Shown here piece after piece: positions 17,160 to 26,683 of a DNA stretch of 64,000 nt. Each line of letters begins with the position of its first letter. The first letter of the stretch is position 1. The position numbers and the translations under genes were made by a program. The DNA is taken from the IMG/VR virus record IMGVR_UViG_3300030004_000001, positions 62,001-126,000 of that record; one strand, given 5' to 3'. The notes beneath the pieces are model-generated. The model was not told the origin of the DNA. It saw only the letters and a program-made list of their open reading frames with translations, and did no database searches. The stretch is from a virus.

Positions 17160-18128
17160 TTAGCTATGAGTATAAGTTTCTGAAACCAATATAGAAGATA
17201 CTGGTAAAGTTGCATTAAGTAAGGTCGCTCTAAAATAACTAGAAGCTGGTTCTGACATTGTAGTAACATGAGCGGCATAGGCTTCTGCTACATTTGTACT
17301 ATTACTTAAAGGAACTAGTAAATAGATATCCTGTCTAGTAGATAAGTCACTTAATGCCGTTATGTAAGAAGTGTCAGTTTCGTCAGTTAAGATATAAGCT
17401 AAAGTTTCTGATCCACCATTAGCGGTAGGAGCAACGGTTCCTAAATAGAAACCCAATGGATTACTAATCGTTACATCCATATCTACTTTTAAATCATCAA
17501 GATTAGTTACATCGTAAAAACCAGTAAGATCTTTTCTAAGGGCTATATAAGAAATATAAGGTGTTCCAGCTATAATATTATAAGTACCATATTCAAGAGA
17601 AGTAAAAGTAAATGAAGATGAGGCATAAGAAGCTCCTCCAATTATAGCAGTTACATTTCCAACACTTCTTTGAATTGTAAAGGCGTCAGCTATTGCAGCG
17701 GGATATGAAATAATTTCATTAATAGTAGCCACATCGCCATTGATTGATTTAATTGTATAACTACCATGAGTAAGAGTATTAAATATGATGGAATCACCAG
17801 CTACGGCATTTAAGAACGAACCTGTCGTTCCCTGAATAATATTTCCACTAGCAACTAAGGCCGATCCAGTAACGGCACTTGTTCCGATCTGCACATATGC
17901 ATTATTAATAGTAATTGCAATACTGGAAGTTTTAATAATAGCAGATAAAGCTAACCCTGGATAAACTATAGTTGCACTAGTTATTGGAAAAGTTAAATTA
18001 ATAGGTGAGTTAGTTACTACCTGATTAATTGATCCAACGAAACAAGGTAACATAGAACTATTAGCCAGATTCTGACTAGAACGAAGTAAAATCTGAGTAA
18101 CAGAAACGCCGGGTAATGTATAAGTCAT
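17160..18128 (-). CDS. Tail sheath, N-terminal part (split gene)
   Basis: 322 aa. Begins with 'MTYTLPGVSVTQ', the classic sheath opening (YxxPGVxVxE/Q), followed by beta-rich insert domains. 'YLLVPLSNSTNVAEAYAAHVT' near residues 270-290 matches the segment before the sheath core. It stops where a normal sheath would continue. The next gene begins 16 bp later with its own ribosome-binding site, so the break is not a simple stop mutation. Confidence 0.72.
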   Translation of the reverse strand: MTYTLPGVSVTQILLRSSQNLANSSMLPCFVGSINQVVTNSPINLTFPITSATIVYPGLALSAIIKTSSIAITINNAYVQIGTSAVTGSALVASGNIIQGTTGSFLNAVAGDSIIFNTLTHGSYTIKSINGDVATINEIISYPAAIADAFTIQRSVGNVTAIIGGASYASSSFTFTSLEYGTYNIIAGTPYISYIALRKDLTGFYDVTNLDDLKVDMDVTISNPLGFYLGTVAPTANGGSETLAYILTDETDTSYITALSDLSTRQDIYLLVPLSNSTNVAEAYAAHVTTMSEPASSYFRATLLNATLPVSSILVSETYTHS

Positions 18129-18137
18129 ATTAAAATC

Positions 18138-18767
18138 CTATTCAATATTTAAAGCAGTTGAGCCATTAAGTTTAAGTTGAATGTTAGTTAATTTATCTTT
18201 ACTCAGCAATCTAGCAATGTAAGATCTTTCCATTTGAATCTGTAATATAGTAGAAGCTGTAAAAGATGTGTTACCCTTCTCAAATATTTGCGGTGCAGTA
18301 TTTGTTACAGTTCCCTGCACTTGAAGTCCCAAATCTCTATAAGATCTAAGATCTAAAGAAATAAAAGAAGTTACCATTGCACTTAAAGCTTCTGCTTCCA
18401 AATCACTCTCTGATATACATTCTACCACAATTGGGAAAGAAACATAATCCTTATATGCAGTTTTTTCATTAGTTCTACTTACCGAAAAAACTCTACCTTG
18501 ACCCAAAGTACCATTTGCTCCATTTATTAAATTTCCTCTATATATTAATGCTGCTGGTCTTTTATTTCTATATTTTTCTTCCCATTGAAATTTAGTTCCA
18601 ATCCATAAAGATTGATATGACTCTTCTTTATTGGTATCGTCACTATATAATATATAACCTAAATCTTTATTTATAGAAAACATCTCTTGTAAATAAAGAA
18701 TAGTAGCAGTTACACCATAATAACCCGGATTAAAATTCTTACTATATAAAAATTGTTTATAATCCAC
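18138..18767 (-). CDS. Probable tail terminator/completion protein
   Basis: 209 aa from a GTG at 18767 with GGAG eight bases upstream; an ATG at 18806 is an alternative but would overlap the neighbour by 50 bp. Alpha/beta protein with 'YKDYVSFPIVVECISESDLEAEALSAMV', as in tail-completion proteins that encode a periodic cap of the tail. Lies just upstream of the sheath genes, the expected place. Assignment tentative. Confidence 0.5.
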   Translation of the reverse strand: MDYKQFLYSKNFNPGYYGVTATILYLQEMFSINKDLGYILYSDDTNKEESYQSLWIGTKFQWEEKYRNKRPAALIYRGNLINGANGTLGQGRVFSVSRTNEKTAYKDYVSFPIVVECISESDLEAEALSAMVTSFISLDLRSYRDLGLQVQGTVTNTAPQIFEKGNTSFTASTILQIQMERSYIARLLSKDKLTNIQLKLNGSTALNIE

Positions 18768-19587
18768 AGGAGATTCTCCAGTCTCTTCTAAAGATATTAA
18801 ATTCATCTAATGTATAAGCTGTAATATCTATAGGAAGTAATTGAGCTGGATTATCTGCTCTTAATTGTGTCATGTTTAATATTTGACGTACCGTATTACT
18901 ACTGATAGATGTAGGAACTATTCTATCAATTTTATATCGCTGAGAAGGTTTCTTTAAAAATGCCAAAATATCATCAGCAGCAATTAATACTTCGTTAGAT
19001 GTCCATGCCGATAAAGCTACAGCTTCAGATACTCCATAATCGGTTTTATCTATTTGAATTGGTTGCTGATCGGTATTTATATATATTTTTACTGGAGCAA
19101 AATAACCTCCAACAAACGTTGTACCGAAACAAACAGGACATTTTGGAAGAATTGATTTTTTCTGAACTTTATCATAGCATAAAGTACAACGATCACCAAA
19201 TTTTCTTCTAGCAAAATGTAAACATTCTTGACCAAATCTTTTTAAATATAATATTTCTTGTTCAGAAATGTAATCGCTAATAAAATTATCAGCTTCATTA
19301 AATAAACAAAGATTATCAGAATAAAATACAGCATCTGAATCTATATCTACCGCTTTTACTCTATAAAAAATTCTTTGATCTATCATACCTCTTTGCGTTA
19401 CTGTGTCTACAAATCCAAAAGCATAAATTGGATCTGTATATAAATCAGTCCATGGACCTAATTCGCCTTCCGAAATCTGAACTATATATCCAAAATGAGA
19501 TACGGTTTCCTTACTCTCTGGTTCTATATTCCAATAAAGAGTTGTTGCTGCATATGTTAAATTTTTGCATTCAAGATATATGAGCAT
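18757..19587 (-). CDS. Neck/connector protein with zinc ribbon
   Basis: 276 aa. The N-terminal 90 residues look like a fibronectin-III-type beta domain. A zinc ribbon near residues 130-160 follows (CTLCYD...CPVCFGTTFVGG), then a beta domain. Similar zinc-containing proteins occur between portal and sheath in myoviruses. Overlaps both neighbouring genes by 10-17 bp. Confidence 0.5.
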   Translation of the reverse strand: MLIYLECKNLTYAATTLYWNIEPESKETVSHFGYIVQISEGELGPWTDLYTDPIYAFGFVDTVTQRGMIDQRIFYRVKAVDIDSDAVFYSDNLCLFNEADNFISDYISEQEILYLKRFGQECLHFARRKFGDRCTLCYDKVQKKSILPKCPVCFGTTFVGGYFAPVKIYINTDQQPIQIDKTDYGVSEAVALSAWTSNEVLIAADDILAFLKKPSQRYKIDRIVPTSISSNTVRQILNMTQLRADNPAQLLPIDITAYTLDEFNIFRRDWRISCGL

Positions 19588-20035
19588 CTAATTCTCTTAC
19601 TAAAAGATCATTCAACTGCTTTCCAACTTTAGCAGTATGTTGCTTAATAAAATCCATATCACCCATTAAAGCTGGATAATACTTAGTAAACATTAAATCT
19701 AAACTATTAAGTTTATTAGCTGAATCTAGTTCACCAATAAAACTTGCATTAAGTGATTCGAATTTACCAATACGATCTCTGATAAATTCTGTAGCAAAAT
19801 CAAAAAATCTAGGATTACGAAACGCGGGAGGAAGATGTTTTAAATGAATAACCAAAGCATTATCCAATGGTCTGATTACTGATTCAAATAAAAAACAAGT
19901 CATTTGATCTGAAAATAATTCTGGCATACTATTTGAATCAATTGGATTTTCTGTAAACTTCTTCATTAATTCTTGGTCACGTTCTGTAATTTTATTCTGA
20001 CCAGCTTTTAATCTTAGATCTGACAATGACGACAT
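19571..20035 (-). CDS. Unknown helical protein of the neck/tail operon
   Basis: 154 aa, mostly alpha-helical and charged, start with AGGAGAATGAA. Situated between portal-side and neck genes. Not recognised; probably structural. Confidence 0.6.
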   Translation of the reverse strand: MSSLSDLRLKAGQNKITERDQELMKKFTENPIDSNSMPELFSDQMTCFLFESVIRPLDNALVIHLKHLPPAFRNPRFFDFATEFIRDRIGKFESLNASFIGELDSANKLNSLDLMFTKYYPALMGDMDFIKQHTAKVGKQLNDLLVRELDAHIS

Positions 20036-20044
20036 TTCATTCTC

Positions 20045-20503
20045 CTATTTCTTTACATTCTTATCGTTAGGCATATATTGATTTAATAAAGAACCATCTA
20101 ATACATTCTTATCATTTATTTTATAATAAATGACTATACGATAAAACATTGGATTTTCTTTATCTTTAGTTGTAAATTCTCCAATATAACATAACTTAAT
20201 TTCTTTAGCCCAATCCTTATTTATTAAATCATCATATTCGTCTAAGTGAATTCTAGAAATAATCTCACCAAAAAAACTAAATTTCTTTTTTAATTTCTTT
20301 TCTTCTAAATCAGTAATATCGCTATACTGAAAAATAATAAAAGGATTGCCAAACATATCTAATCTAATATCATTATCAACTATATGATATTTATGATTAT
20401 TATTAGCAATCTTATCTAAAAGTAATACATATTCACCTAATTCATCAGTATTAGTTAATTCAAAATATTCGGAATGAGATTTTACGACTGGCGTTTTTTC
20501 CAT
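20045..20503 (-). CDS. Unknown protein of the portal-neck region
   Basis: 152 aa, alpha/beta, acidic, no motif recognised. Overlaps the MSLIKLA gene upstream by 22 bp, so it is translated with it. Likely structural by position. Confidence 0.58.
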   Translation of the reverse strand: MEKTPVVKSHSEYFELTNTDELGEYVLLLDKIANNNHKYHIVDNDIRLDMFGNPFIIFQYSDITDLEEKKLKKKFSFFGEIISRIHLDEYDDLINKDWAKEIKLCYIGEFTTKDKENPMFYRIVIYYKINDKNVLDGSLLNQYMPNDKNVKK

Positions 20504-21309
20504 GGACCCAAATCCCTTACGTTAGTATTCATTAACTTCTGCCAATTATCGAATCTGGCTATACGACGCGCTCTGGCTTCAGGAGTTGACATTAAGCGAT
20601 CTGCTAATATATGTTTTCCAATTAATTTATTATAAAAAGGTTTATTAGCAGCCTCTAATTGAGATCTCCAATAATTATCTTTAAAATATTCTTTATGAAT
20701 TTTAGGCATCATAGATAATTTACCATGTGTAAAATTCATCATTTTCTTAACAGATCCACCTAATGCGCCACCAATTAATCCACCTTTAGCCATACCTTTT
20801 AATTTTTCATGCTCATTATCTCCCTGAGTATATCCAATAGCGGCACCACTAATAGTTCCTAAATGAGCGGTTGGAACTTTCTTAGCTACACTTAAAAATT
20901 TATGAGCATCATTACCTAAATTAATCATTCCCTCAATATTTTTAATTTTAAATTGACCATCATCTGAAATGGAATGTTTTAATATACTTTTAGCAATTCT
21001 ATTAGTTCCCGTGGGAACATTATGAATATCTTCTAATGCATTAATTCCCATACGTCCAAACTGTCCAAGTAATGCACCATCTATAAAAGCGCCTCTTAAA
21101 GTAGTTGAGTCTTGAACTAATCCTTTTCTTATATTAGCTTCAGCTTGTGCTACTCCAGCTAAAGCTGATCTTTGTATAATATTTTTTCTAATAGGACCAT
21201 TAGTTCTAGACATCATAAATTTTAATGGATTCCCAGATCTAGCTGCTCTCATACTATAAAAACTAGGGAATAAACTACCCGGATTAAATGCTAATTTTAT
21301 TAAACTCAT
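20482..21309 (-). CDS. MSLIKLA-family protein with glycine-zipper segments
   Basis: 275 aa starting MSLIKLAFNPG; its first 18 bases differ by only one from the other copies. Basic, with Gly/Ala-rich hydrophobic stretches near residues 150-165 and 175-190 that could insert in a membrane. Four-base overlap (ATGA) with the portal stop. Candidate head-internal or ejected protein. Confidence 0.68.
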   Translation of the reverse strand: MSLIKLAFNPGSLFPSFYSMRAARSGNPLKFMMSRTNGPIRKNIIQRSALAGVAQAEANIRKGLVQDSTTLRGAFIDGALLGQFGRMGINALEDIHNVPTGTNRIAKSILKHSISDDGQFKIKNIEGMINLGNDAHKFLSVAKKVPTAHLGTISGAAIGYTQGDNEHEKLKGMAKGGLIGGALGGSVKKMMNFTHGKLSMMPKIHKEYFKDNYWRSQLEAANKPFYNKLIGKHILADRLMSTPEARARRIARFDNWQKLMNTNVRDLGPWKKRQS

Positions 21310-23129
21310 ACCTTCGCCTTTTCGGGAGTAGATTTTGGACCTTTAACTTCAGGTAATGGATCTGCTGAAACCCCATTTAATTCTGCCATAACTTTCATAT
21401 AAACTTCTGGATCTTTAGCTTGCAAATTTCTTAATTCTTTTTGTCTATCAGCATAAGATAAATCTTTAAATTTATTCACAAATCCACGAGTAGTTGTAGC
21501 CATAAATCCATCACCTATATTAGATTGAGCAGATTGAGTTTCTTGACCTTGTAATAATTGTGTTCTTAAATTAACATCAACTTGACCTTCATTAGTAACT
21601 TGAGAAACTTCTTTATTAACTTCAGCAGCAGCCAATTGTCTAGCTGCTTGAATTCTCTCAAGGAAGGGTTTATCATCTTCCATTTGCTTAGCTTCATCGG
21701 CAATATTAATACCAACTTGAGCCAAAGCTGTACTTTCACTAATACGACCCTGCGCACCAAGATTTGAAAGCATTTGAATTTGCTGAATATCATCAGCCAT
21801 TTTAAATGGTTTAAGTTTAACACTACTTGGAGCTTGCTTATTGGTCATACGTGCTAAATAACGTACTAAAAATCTAATAAATGTATTTTGTTTATTAATA
21901 TAATATAAAAATAAATTCTCTAACATACGTAAAGAAATATTAGATCCGCTCCAAGTCATACCACCATAAATTAATTCTGGTGGAATTCCTAATTGAGTAA
22001 GAATTCTACGATCCTGTAATTCAATTTCTTCCCGTAAAGACATAGCTTTTCCTTGGCCACCCAAAGCCTGATAGCCAACAGGAAAAGGAACAACTCCAAT
22101 TTCATTGGGATCATTTTGCTGTCTCTTTAATTGAGTAGCTACAATACCCATCCATGCAGCACCATCAATTTTACTTAACGGATCAGTGCCACTAGACGAC
22201 GTTGGAAATATAAATCTATTAGGAAGAAAATGATCTGAAGCAATACATTCCTGAGCCTTACGTAAAATAAAACTCATAAATAAATCGTTCCATGCTGAGA
22301 AGAAAAATGGTTTTGATAATCCTTCCCATTCTGGTTCTGTAATGCCTTCATGCTGATAATGAAAAGTTAATTCAGCAGGTAATTCTATTACTGGATTAAT
22401 TGGATTTTGTTTGCAAGCTAATATGAAAGTTTCTGGAACATTAGCTACTACAAATTTATCACCCTTCATAATTGGTTTAGAATATTTATCTTCGATACGA
22501 TAATAAATTTTCTTTTTACCAGCAATACCTAAATCTCTTACTTTAATAAACTGAACAGGCCATCTCTGAATTCTAATATTTTTAATGAATTCATCGCCTT
22601 CTAACAATTCATCTTTAACCTTCATTACACCTTGAAATTTACAATTTTTATTAGAACATTTAGCTAGAAATTTATAATCCCTAAATTGCCATTCAAATTT
22701 ACGATCTTCATCAGTAATACAATGTGCTTTATAAGTATTACAATCAGGACAAGCTAAATAACGTTTAAATGGAGGAACTATAGATACTATAGCATTTCCA
22801 AAAGTATAATAATCTTTTCCATTTTTAACTAATTCATCTTGAATACATAATTCATCATTAAGTAATTTAGACCAATAATTTTTATCTTCTCCAATATCAT
22901 TATCTACTACCACGGGAGTAATAGGATATCGTGACATAGTATCGGTAATACGATCTAAAAGACCAGAAGATTCGTTTAAAACAATAGCCCATTTAAAAAT
23001 TTCATTTAAAGTCTTTGGTCTTTGAAGATGTAATAAATTATAAAATCTTTGAGGATACTGCAAGCCGTTCATTGGATAACGACGACCAGTCTCCGGTGCT
23101 ACTACTGATGTTGTAGATACATTAGTCAT
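21306..23129 (-). CDS. Portal protein
   Basis: 607 aa. 'YYTFGNAIVSIVPP' near residues 107-120 and 'QLGIPPELIYGG' near residues 395-410 are typical of phage portals, followed by helical crown-like segments. A zinc-binding insertion with C127, C130, C137 and a second CxxxxC pair around 160-165 interrupts the wing region. It forms the dodecameric DNA channel at the head vertex and binds TerL. Unusually, it is encoded on the opposite strand and 15 kb away from TerL. Confidence 0.88.
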   Translation of the reverse strand: MTNVSTTSVVAPETGRRYPMNGLQYPQRFYNLLHLQRPKTLNEIFKWAIVLNESSGLLDRITDTMSRYPITPVVVDNDIGEDKNYWSKLLNDELCIQDELVKNGKDYYTFGNAIVSIVPPFKRYLACPDCNTYKAHCITDEDRKFEWQFRDYKFLAKCSNKNCKFQGVMKVKDELLEGDEFIKNIRIQRWPVQFIKVRDLGIAGKKKIYYRIEDKYSKPIMKGDKFVVANVPETFILACKQNPINPVIELPAELTFHYQHEGITEPEWEGLSKPFFFSAWNDLFMSFILRKAQECIASDHFLPNRFIFPTSSSGTDPLSKIDGAAWMGIVATQLKRQQNDPNEIGVVPFPVGYQALGGQGKAMSLREEIELQDRRILTQLGIPPELIYGGMTWSGSNISLRMLENLFLYYINKQNTFIRFLVRYLARMTNKQAPSSVKLKPFKMADDIQQIQMLSNLGAQGRISESTALAQVGINIADEAKQMEDDKPFLERIQAARQLAAAEVNKEVSQVTNEGQVDVNLRTQLLQGQETQSAQSNIGDGFMATTTRGFVNKFKDLSYADRQKELRNLQAKDPEVYMKVMAELNGVSADPLPEVKGPKSTPEKAKV

Positions 23130-23550
23130 TTAAATATCTTTCAACAGCCTTATGTTTTAAATCTTGCATTTTTTGTTGATCTATATCTAATTTAACTTCG
23201 TTTGATATTTCATCTAATTCATCTTGTGCGAATTTTAAAATATCAGGAAGTTGGCACCAACCTTCTTCAAAAGCAATTTCTGCTATATACTTCTTTACTT
23301 CACGATGCCAGTTCTGTTCACCTAATAGTTTAACAGCTTTAGCTATGTGAAGTATAGTAGAAGGTTCGAGAATATCTATGTTGGGTTTAAATCCATTTAG
23401 TACATAAACTAATTTTTCAAAAGTAAATACATTACCTAATATTCCAGGGTTGGATTTAAGTGCTTGAAGTGCAAAAATCTTTTCAAGCTGATTTTCATAT
23501 AACCGGCCATCATTAAGTAAGACGATTGTGTCATTCTCTAAGTTATTCAT
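23122..23550 (-). CDS. Unknown helical protein next to the portal gene
   Basis: 142 aa, helical, acidic C-terminus. Overlaps the portal start by 8 bp and the upstream stop by 8 bp, implying translational coupling. Not recognised. Confidence 0.62.
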   Translation of the reverse strand: MNNLENDTIVLLNDGRLYENQLEKIFALQALKSNPGILGNVFTFEKLVYVLNGFKPNIDILEPSTILHIAKAVKLLGEQNWHREVKKYIAEIAFEEGWCQLPDILKFAQDELDEISNEVKLDIDQQKMQDLKHKAVERYLND

Positions 23551-24469
23551 TTATCTTACGAATCACAATTACACGAATGTTAGGATTAATTTCACGTAAA
23601 GCATCCACTGGATTACTCTTTAATTTGTCCAAGACTTTATCTTCAAGAATATCTTTTAAAGAATTAAAGTCAAATTTATTTATTTTATGTAAAGGAAGTG
23701 ATTCTTCTCCAATATTAACATTTTCATTAGCGTTAGTTTCAAATGGAGTCAATAAACCAGCGTAAGGATCTTCCAATTCGTTATCATAAAATTTATGTAA
23801 ACCAGTTCTATGATCGAATATACCTAAAGCTTTAGCTACTAATTCTGGAATATGTGATTCTGATTCTTCCTGCATTTTAAGTAAGTGAGTCCGTTCTGGA
23901 GCATCGCTTTTAAAATATTTCATACGATCGGCAAATGCATGTCCATAATTTTTCTTAAAGTGATCGCCAGCATATCTATATACTGAATCATGCAAAGAAG
24001 ACTGTTTACCTAACGAATGAGCATGATGTAAAATTTCTTTAGCCTTCTCCCTACGTTCCTCTATAGGATATCGTTTATGATTATCAATAAATTTGTTTAA
24101 TTCAATAGATAAAGAATGTAAAGCATCTAAATCATCTTCCTCAGAAGCAGTTTTGGAAAATTCAACTTCTGGTAATTCAAAAGTTTTATAAGCATCACTA
24201 ATTCGATCTCTAATTTCAGAAACTTCACGTTCGTCAAATTCATGTGCAAATTTTTCAAAATAAGCATTACTAAACCATGTATGTTCAGGAGTATGAATTG
24301 GAAAATATCTATTAATACCATCAGAGTAAGCAAAACAACCATCTGCTAATTTTTCTAAATTTTCAGATACAATATTATCTTCTGCTACCTTAATAAACTC
24401 TGGCATTGCTTCATTAATAGCACCAATTCTATATCTACCTAATTGATCATGAATATGGTCAGTAAACAT
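23543..24469 (-). CDS. Head/neck-associated protein with K-x-A motifs
   Basis: 308 aa, charged and helical, with IKVA, EKLA, EKFA and SKTAS in the N-terminal 110 residues, the same pattern as the head-operon proteins on the other strand. Sits two genes before the portal. This links the two distant head-gene clusters through a shared motif. Function not recognised. Confidence 0.65.
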   Translation of the reverse strand: MFTDHIHDQLGRYRIGAINEAMPEFIKVAEDNIVSENLEKLADGCFAYSDGINRYFPIHTPEHTWFSNAYFEKFAHEFDEREVSEIRDRISDAYKTFELPEVEFSKTASEEDDLDALHSLSIELNKFIDNHKRYPIEERREKAKEILHHAHSLGKQSSLHDSVYRYAGDHFKKNYGHAFADRMKYFKSDAPERTHLLKMQEESESHIPELVAKALGIFDHRTGLHKFYDNELEDPYAGLLTPFETNANENVNIGEESLPLHKINKFDFNSLKDILEDKVLDKLKSNPVDALREINPNIRVIVIRKINE

Positions 24470-24479
24470 TTTATGTCCT

Positions 24480-25655
24480 TTACAGAGAAACTACCGCTAA
24501 ATCAAAACCATCATAAACTGGAGCGTTATATTGATTAGTATTAGTTGTATCTAATTTAACACTTATAATATCACCAGCATTTACATAAATAGGTGAACTT
24601 ACTTGAATTCTAGGTTCTAAGGTCATATTCGTATTATCTGTATCTATTGAAATTTGAGTAGATTGAATGTATATAGAATTAATCTGTATACTAACCTTAA
24701 TAGTTAAAAGACCAGAGTAATGTTTGGATAAGTTAATTCCAACACTTCCAAATGCTATACCTAAGAAACTTTTAACGGCCACAAAACCATTTGAAGTAAC
24801 TGTTATATATTCTCCAGAATTAGCACTTTTTGATATAGATCCATCTAAATATATTGTACTATTTGTCAATCTTGCATAAAATTTATCAGTAGCAGTGGCA
24901 ATAGCATTTGTTACATAATTTACATTTACAATATTATCGCCATTAGAAACTATACCATCATATCTAACATCTGTATTAGCGCCAAATGCCCATGTTAAAT
25001 AATTAAAAGTATATGAATATTCAGATCCAAGGGTACCAGCTACTGAATCTCCATTACGTTGAATAGCATTCTGGGCTCGTACCATTACTGGATTAACTGA
25101 TTTTTGAACAAATGATATATTTACAATATCATTTGGTTGAGACATTCTACCATAATGTTGAAATGTACTACCTTGAATTACTGAACCATTAAAAATATTA
25201 CCATTTAAAATACCAAAATTAAAATCACCAGTTAGTACTTCTTTAGTGGCATTTTTTACTATAGCATAAATAACATTAGAGTAAGATCCAGTTAATGCTG
25301 GACTTACTGTAATAACCGTATCACTAGTGACTGCTGTAATATAAGTAGTTTCAGAACCTATTCTAATTCCGTTTCCAGTTTGAGTTTCGGCTGTAAATAA
25401 AGTACCAGTTCCAGTAACCGTAACTCCATCAGTTGAAACAGAACTAATAATACCAGATCCTACTTTAGTCACCACGGTAGAACCATCTTGCATGGCTGAC
25501 GTAAGATCTACTTTCTCACTTAAGGCTTCATATATAGCTGTTATATTTTCTTTAATATTAGAAACTTGACTACATAAAAAATGCAATTGATCCATTGCAG
25601 ATTTTATATCGCCAATCTTAATTTTTTCTATAGCTGATATTGACTTTAAATCCAT
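24480..25655 (-). CDS. Tail-fibre-like protein
   Basis: 391 aa. The N-terminal helix (about 1-50) could be a trimer coiled coil. Ser/Thr/Gly-rich beta repeats follow, ending in a compact beta domain, the usual plan of fibre or receptor-binding tips. A TACAAT promoter lies 18 bp upstream, so it starts a transcript. Receptor-binding role is an inference. Confidence 0.6.
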   Translation of the reverse strand: MDLKSISAIEKIKIGDIKSAMDQLHFLCSQVSNIKENITAIYEALSEKVDLTSAMQDGSTVVTKVGSGIISSVSTDGVTVTGTGTLFTAETQTGNGIRIGSETTYITAVTSDTVITVSPALTGSYSNVIYAIVKNATKEVLTGDFNFGILNGNIFNGSVIQGSTFQHYGRMSQPNDIVNISFVQKSVNPVMVRAQNAIQRNGDSVAGTLGSEYSYTFNYLTWAFGANTDVRYDGIVSNGDNIVNVNYVTNAIATATDKFYARLTNSTIYLDGSISKSANSGEYITVTSNGFVAVKSFLGIAFGSVGINLSKHYSGLLTIKVSIQINSIYIQSTQISIDTDNTNMTLEPRIQVSSPIYVNAGDIISVKLDTTNTNQYNAPVYDGFDLAVVSL

Positions 25656-25672
25656 GTTTTCGCTCTAAGCAT

Positions 25673-25701
25673 ATTGTAGCACTAAATTTTTACTTACACA
25701 A
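25673..25701 (-). promoter_or_regulatory. Promoter TTGTGT-N17-TACAAT (extended TGC)
   Basis: -10 TACAAT 25673-25678 preceded by TGC, -35 TTGTGT 25696-25701. Overlaps the end of the upstream fibre gene. Confidence 0.6.
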
Positions 25702-26683
25702 GCTTTTTGATTGTGATGTATCTAGGATATCCTATTGTACGAGTGTCGTTTCCAACAACTTCCATAATATTACTAGTTGCAGTTAATGATACGTTAGTAC
25801 TAGTAATATCAAAAATCGTATTAGAATAAATAGGTAAACTATTTAAAGTAAATACTATTGTAGAATATCCAGTATAAGCAATTGGATATATACCACTATA
25901 ATAAGAATAACCTACTATTTCATAAGTTCCCGTATTATTGAAAGTTATATTTCCATTACCTAATATAGTAACCCAACTTGTAGATCCGGAAGTTGATAAT
26001 GTAGTTACTGTAGTTCCGTCTACTGAAACTGATATATATCCAGCATATGGAGAAGTTCCAGCAGCACCTTGAGGAATAGTAAAATTTAATACTGCTGCAC
26101 TAGAAGATCCTGAATTAGTAATAATAACACTAGATCCTGCTGCACCAGTAGTTACAGTTCCTAAAGCTACCGTTGCTGCTGCACCATTTGTACCTTGAGG
26201 AATAGCAAAATTGAACACAGCCGCATTCGAAGTACCTGAATTAGTAACTGTTACCGAAGACCCAGCACTTAAAGTTGTTACGGTACCAATTCCAATAGTT
26301 GCCGCTGCACCAGGATCTCCTGCATACACTGTATTACTATTACTTAAATAATTAACCATTGTCTGGAAATTAACAACTTCAGTACCATCCGATTGATCAA
26401 ATGGTAATGTTTTTAAATATTGTAATGTACAACCAGAATTAAAAACAAATTGTCTTACTTCCGTGTCTGTAGTATCTGAATTTCCAAAAGTTGTAGATAT
26501 ACTTATAATTTGAGATAAACGACTATCGGTCTCTTGATTAATGACTGAATAAGTATTAAATTTTGATAATAAATCTGCATATAAAAGATATGTAGATTCA
26601 GCAGAAGTATTAACGAATCTAACTGCATCGTAAATAGCTTTATAATATAATGTATTATTATCAAAACTTTTTATATCTGTCAT
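25694..26683 (-). CDS. Collagen-like/fibre protein
   Basis: 329 aa from the ATG at 26683, which overlaps the preceding TGA; an ATG at 26695 is an alternative. Residues about 130-215 carry two copies of a pseudo-repeat (GAAATI-GIGTVTT ... GSSVTVTNSG ... AVFNFAIPQG) that is widespread in phage fibre shafts. It ends in a beta-sandwich-like domain. Probably part of a tail fibre or receptor-binding complex. Confidence 0.75.
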   Translation of the reverse strand: MTDIKSFDNNTLYYKAIYDAVRFVNTSAESTYLLYADLLSKFNTYSVINQETDSRLSQIISISTTFGNSDTTDTEVRQFVFNSGCTLQYLKTLPFDQSDGTEVVNFQTMVNYLSNSNTVYAGDPGAAATIGIGTVTTLSAGSSVTVTNSGTSNAAVFNFAIPQGTNGAAATVALGTVTTGAAGSSVIITNSGSSSAAVLNFTIPQGAAGTSPYAGYISVSVDGTTVTTLSTSGSTSWVTILGNGNITFNNTGTYEIVGYSYYSGIYPIAYTGYSTIVFTLNSLPIYSNTIFDITSTNVSLTATSNIMEVVGNDTRTIGYPRYITIKKLV

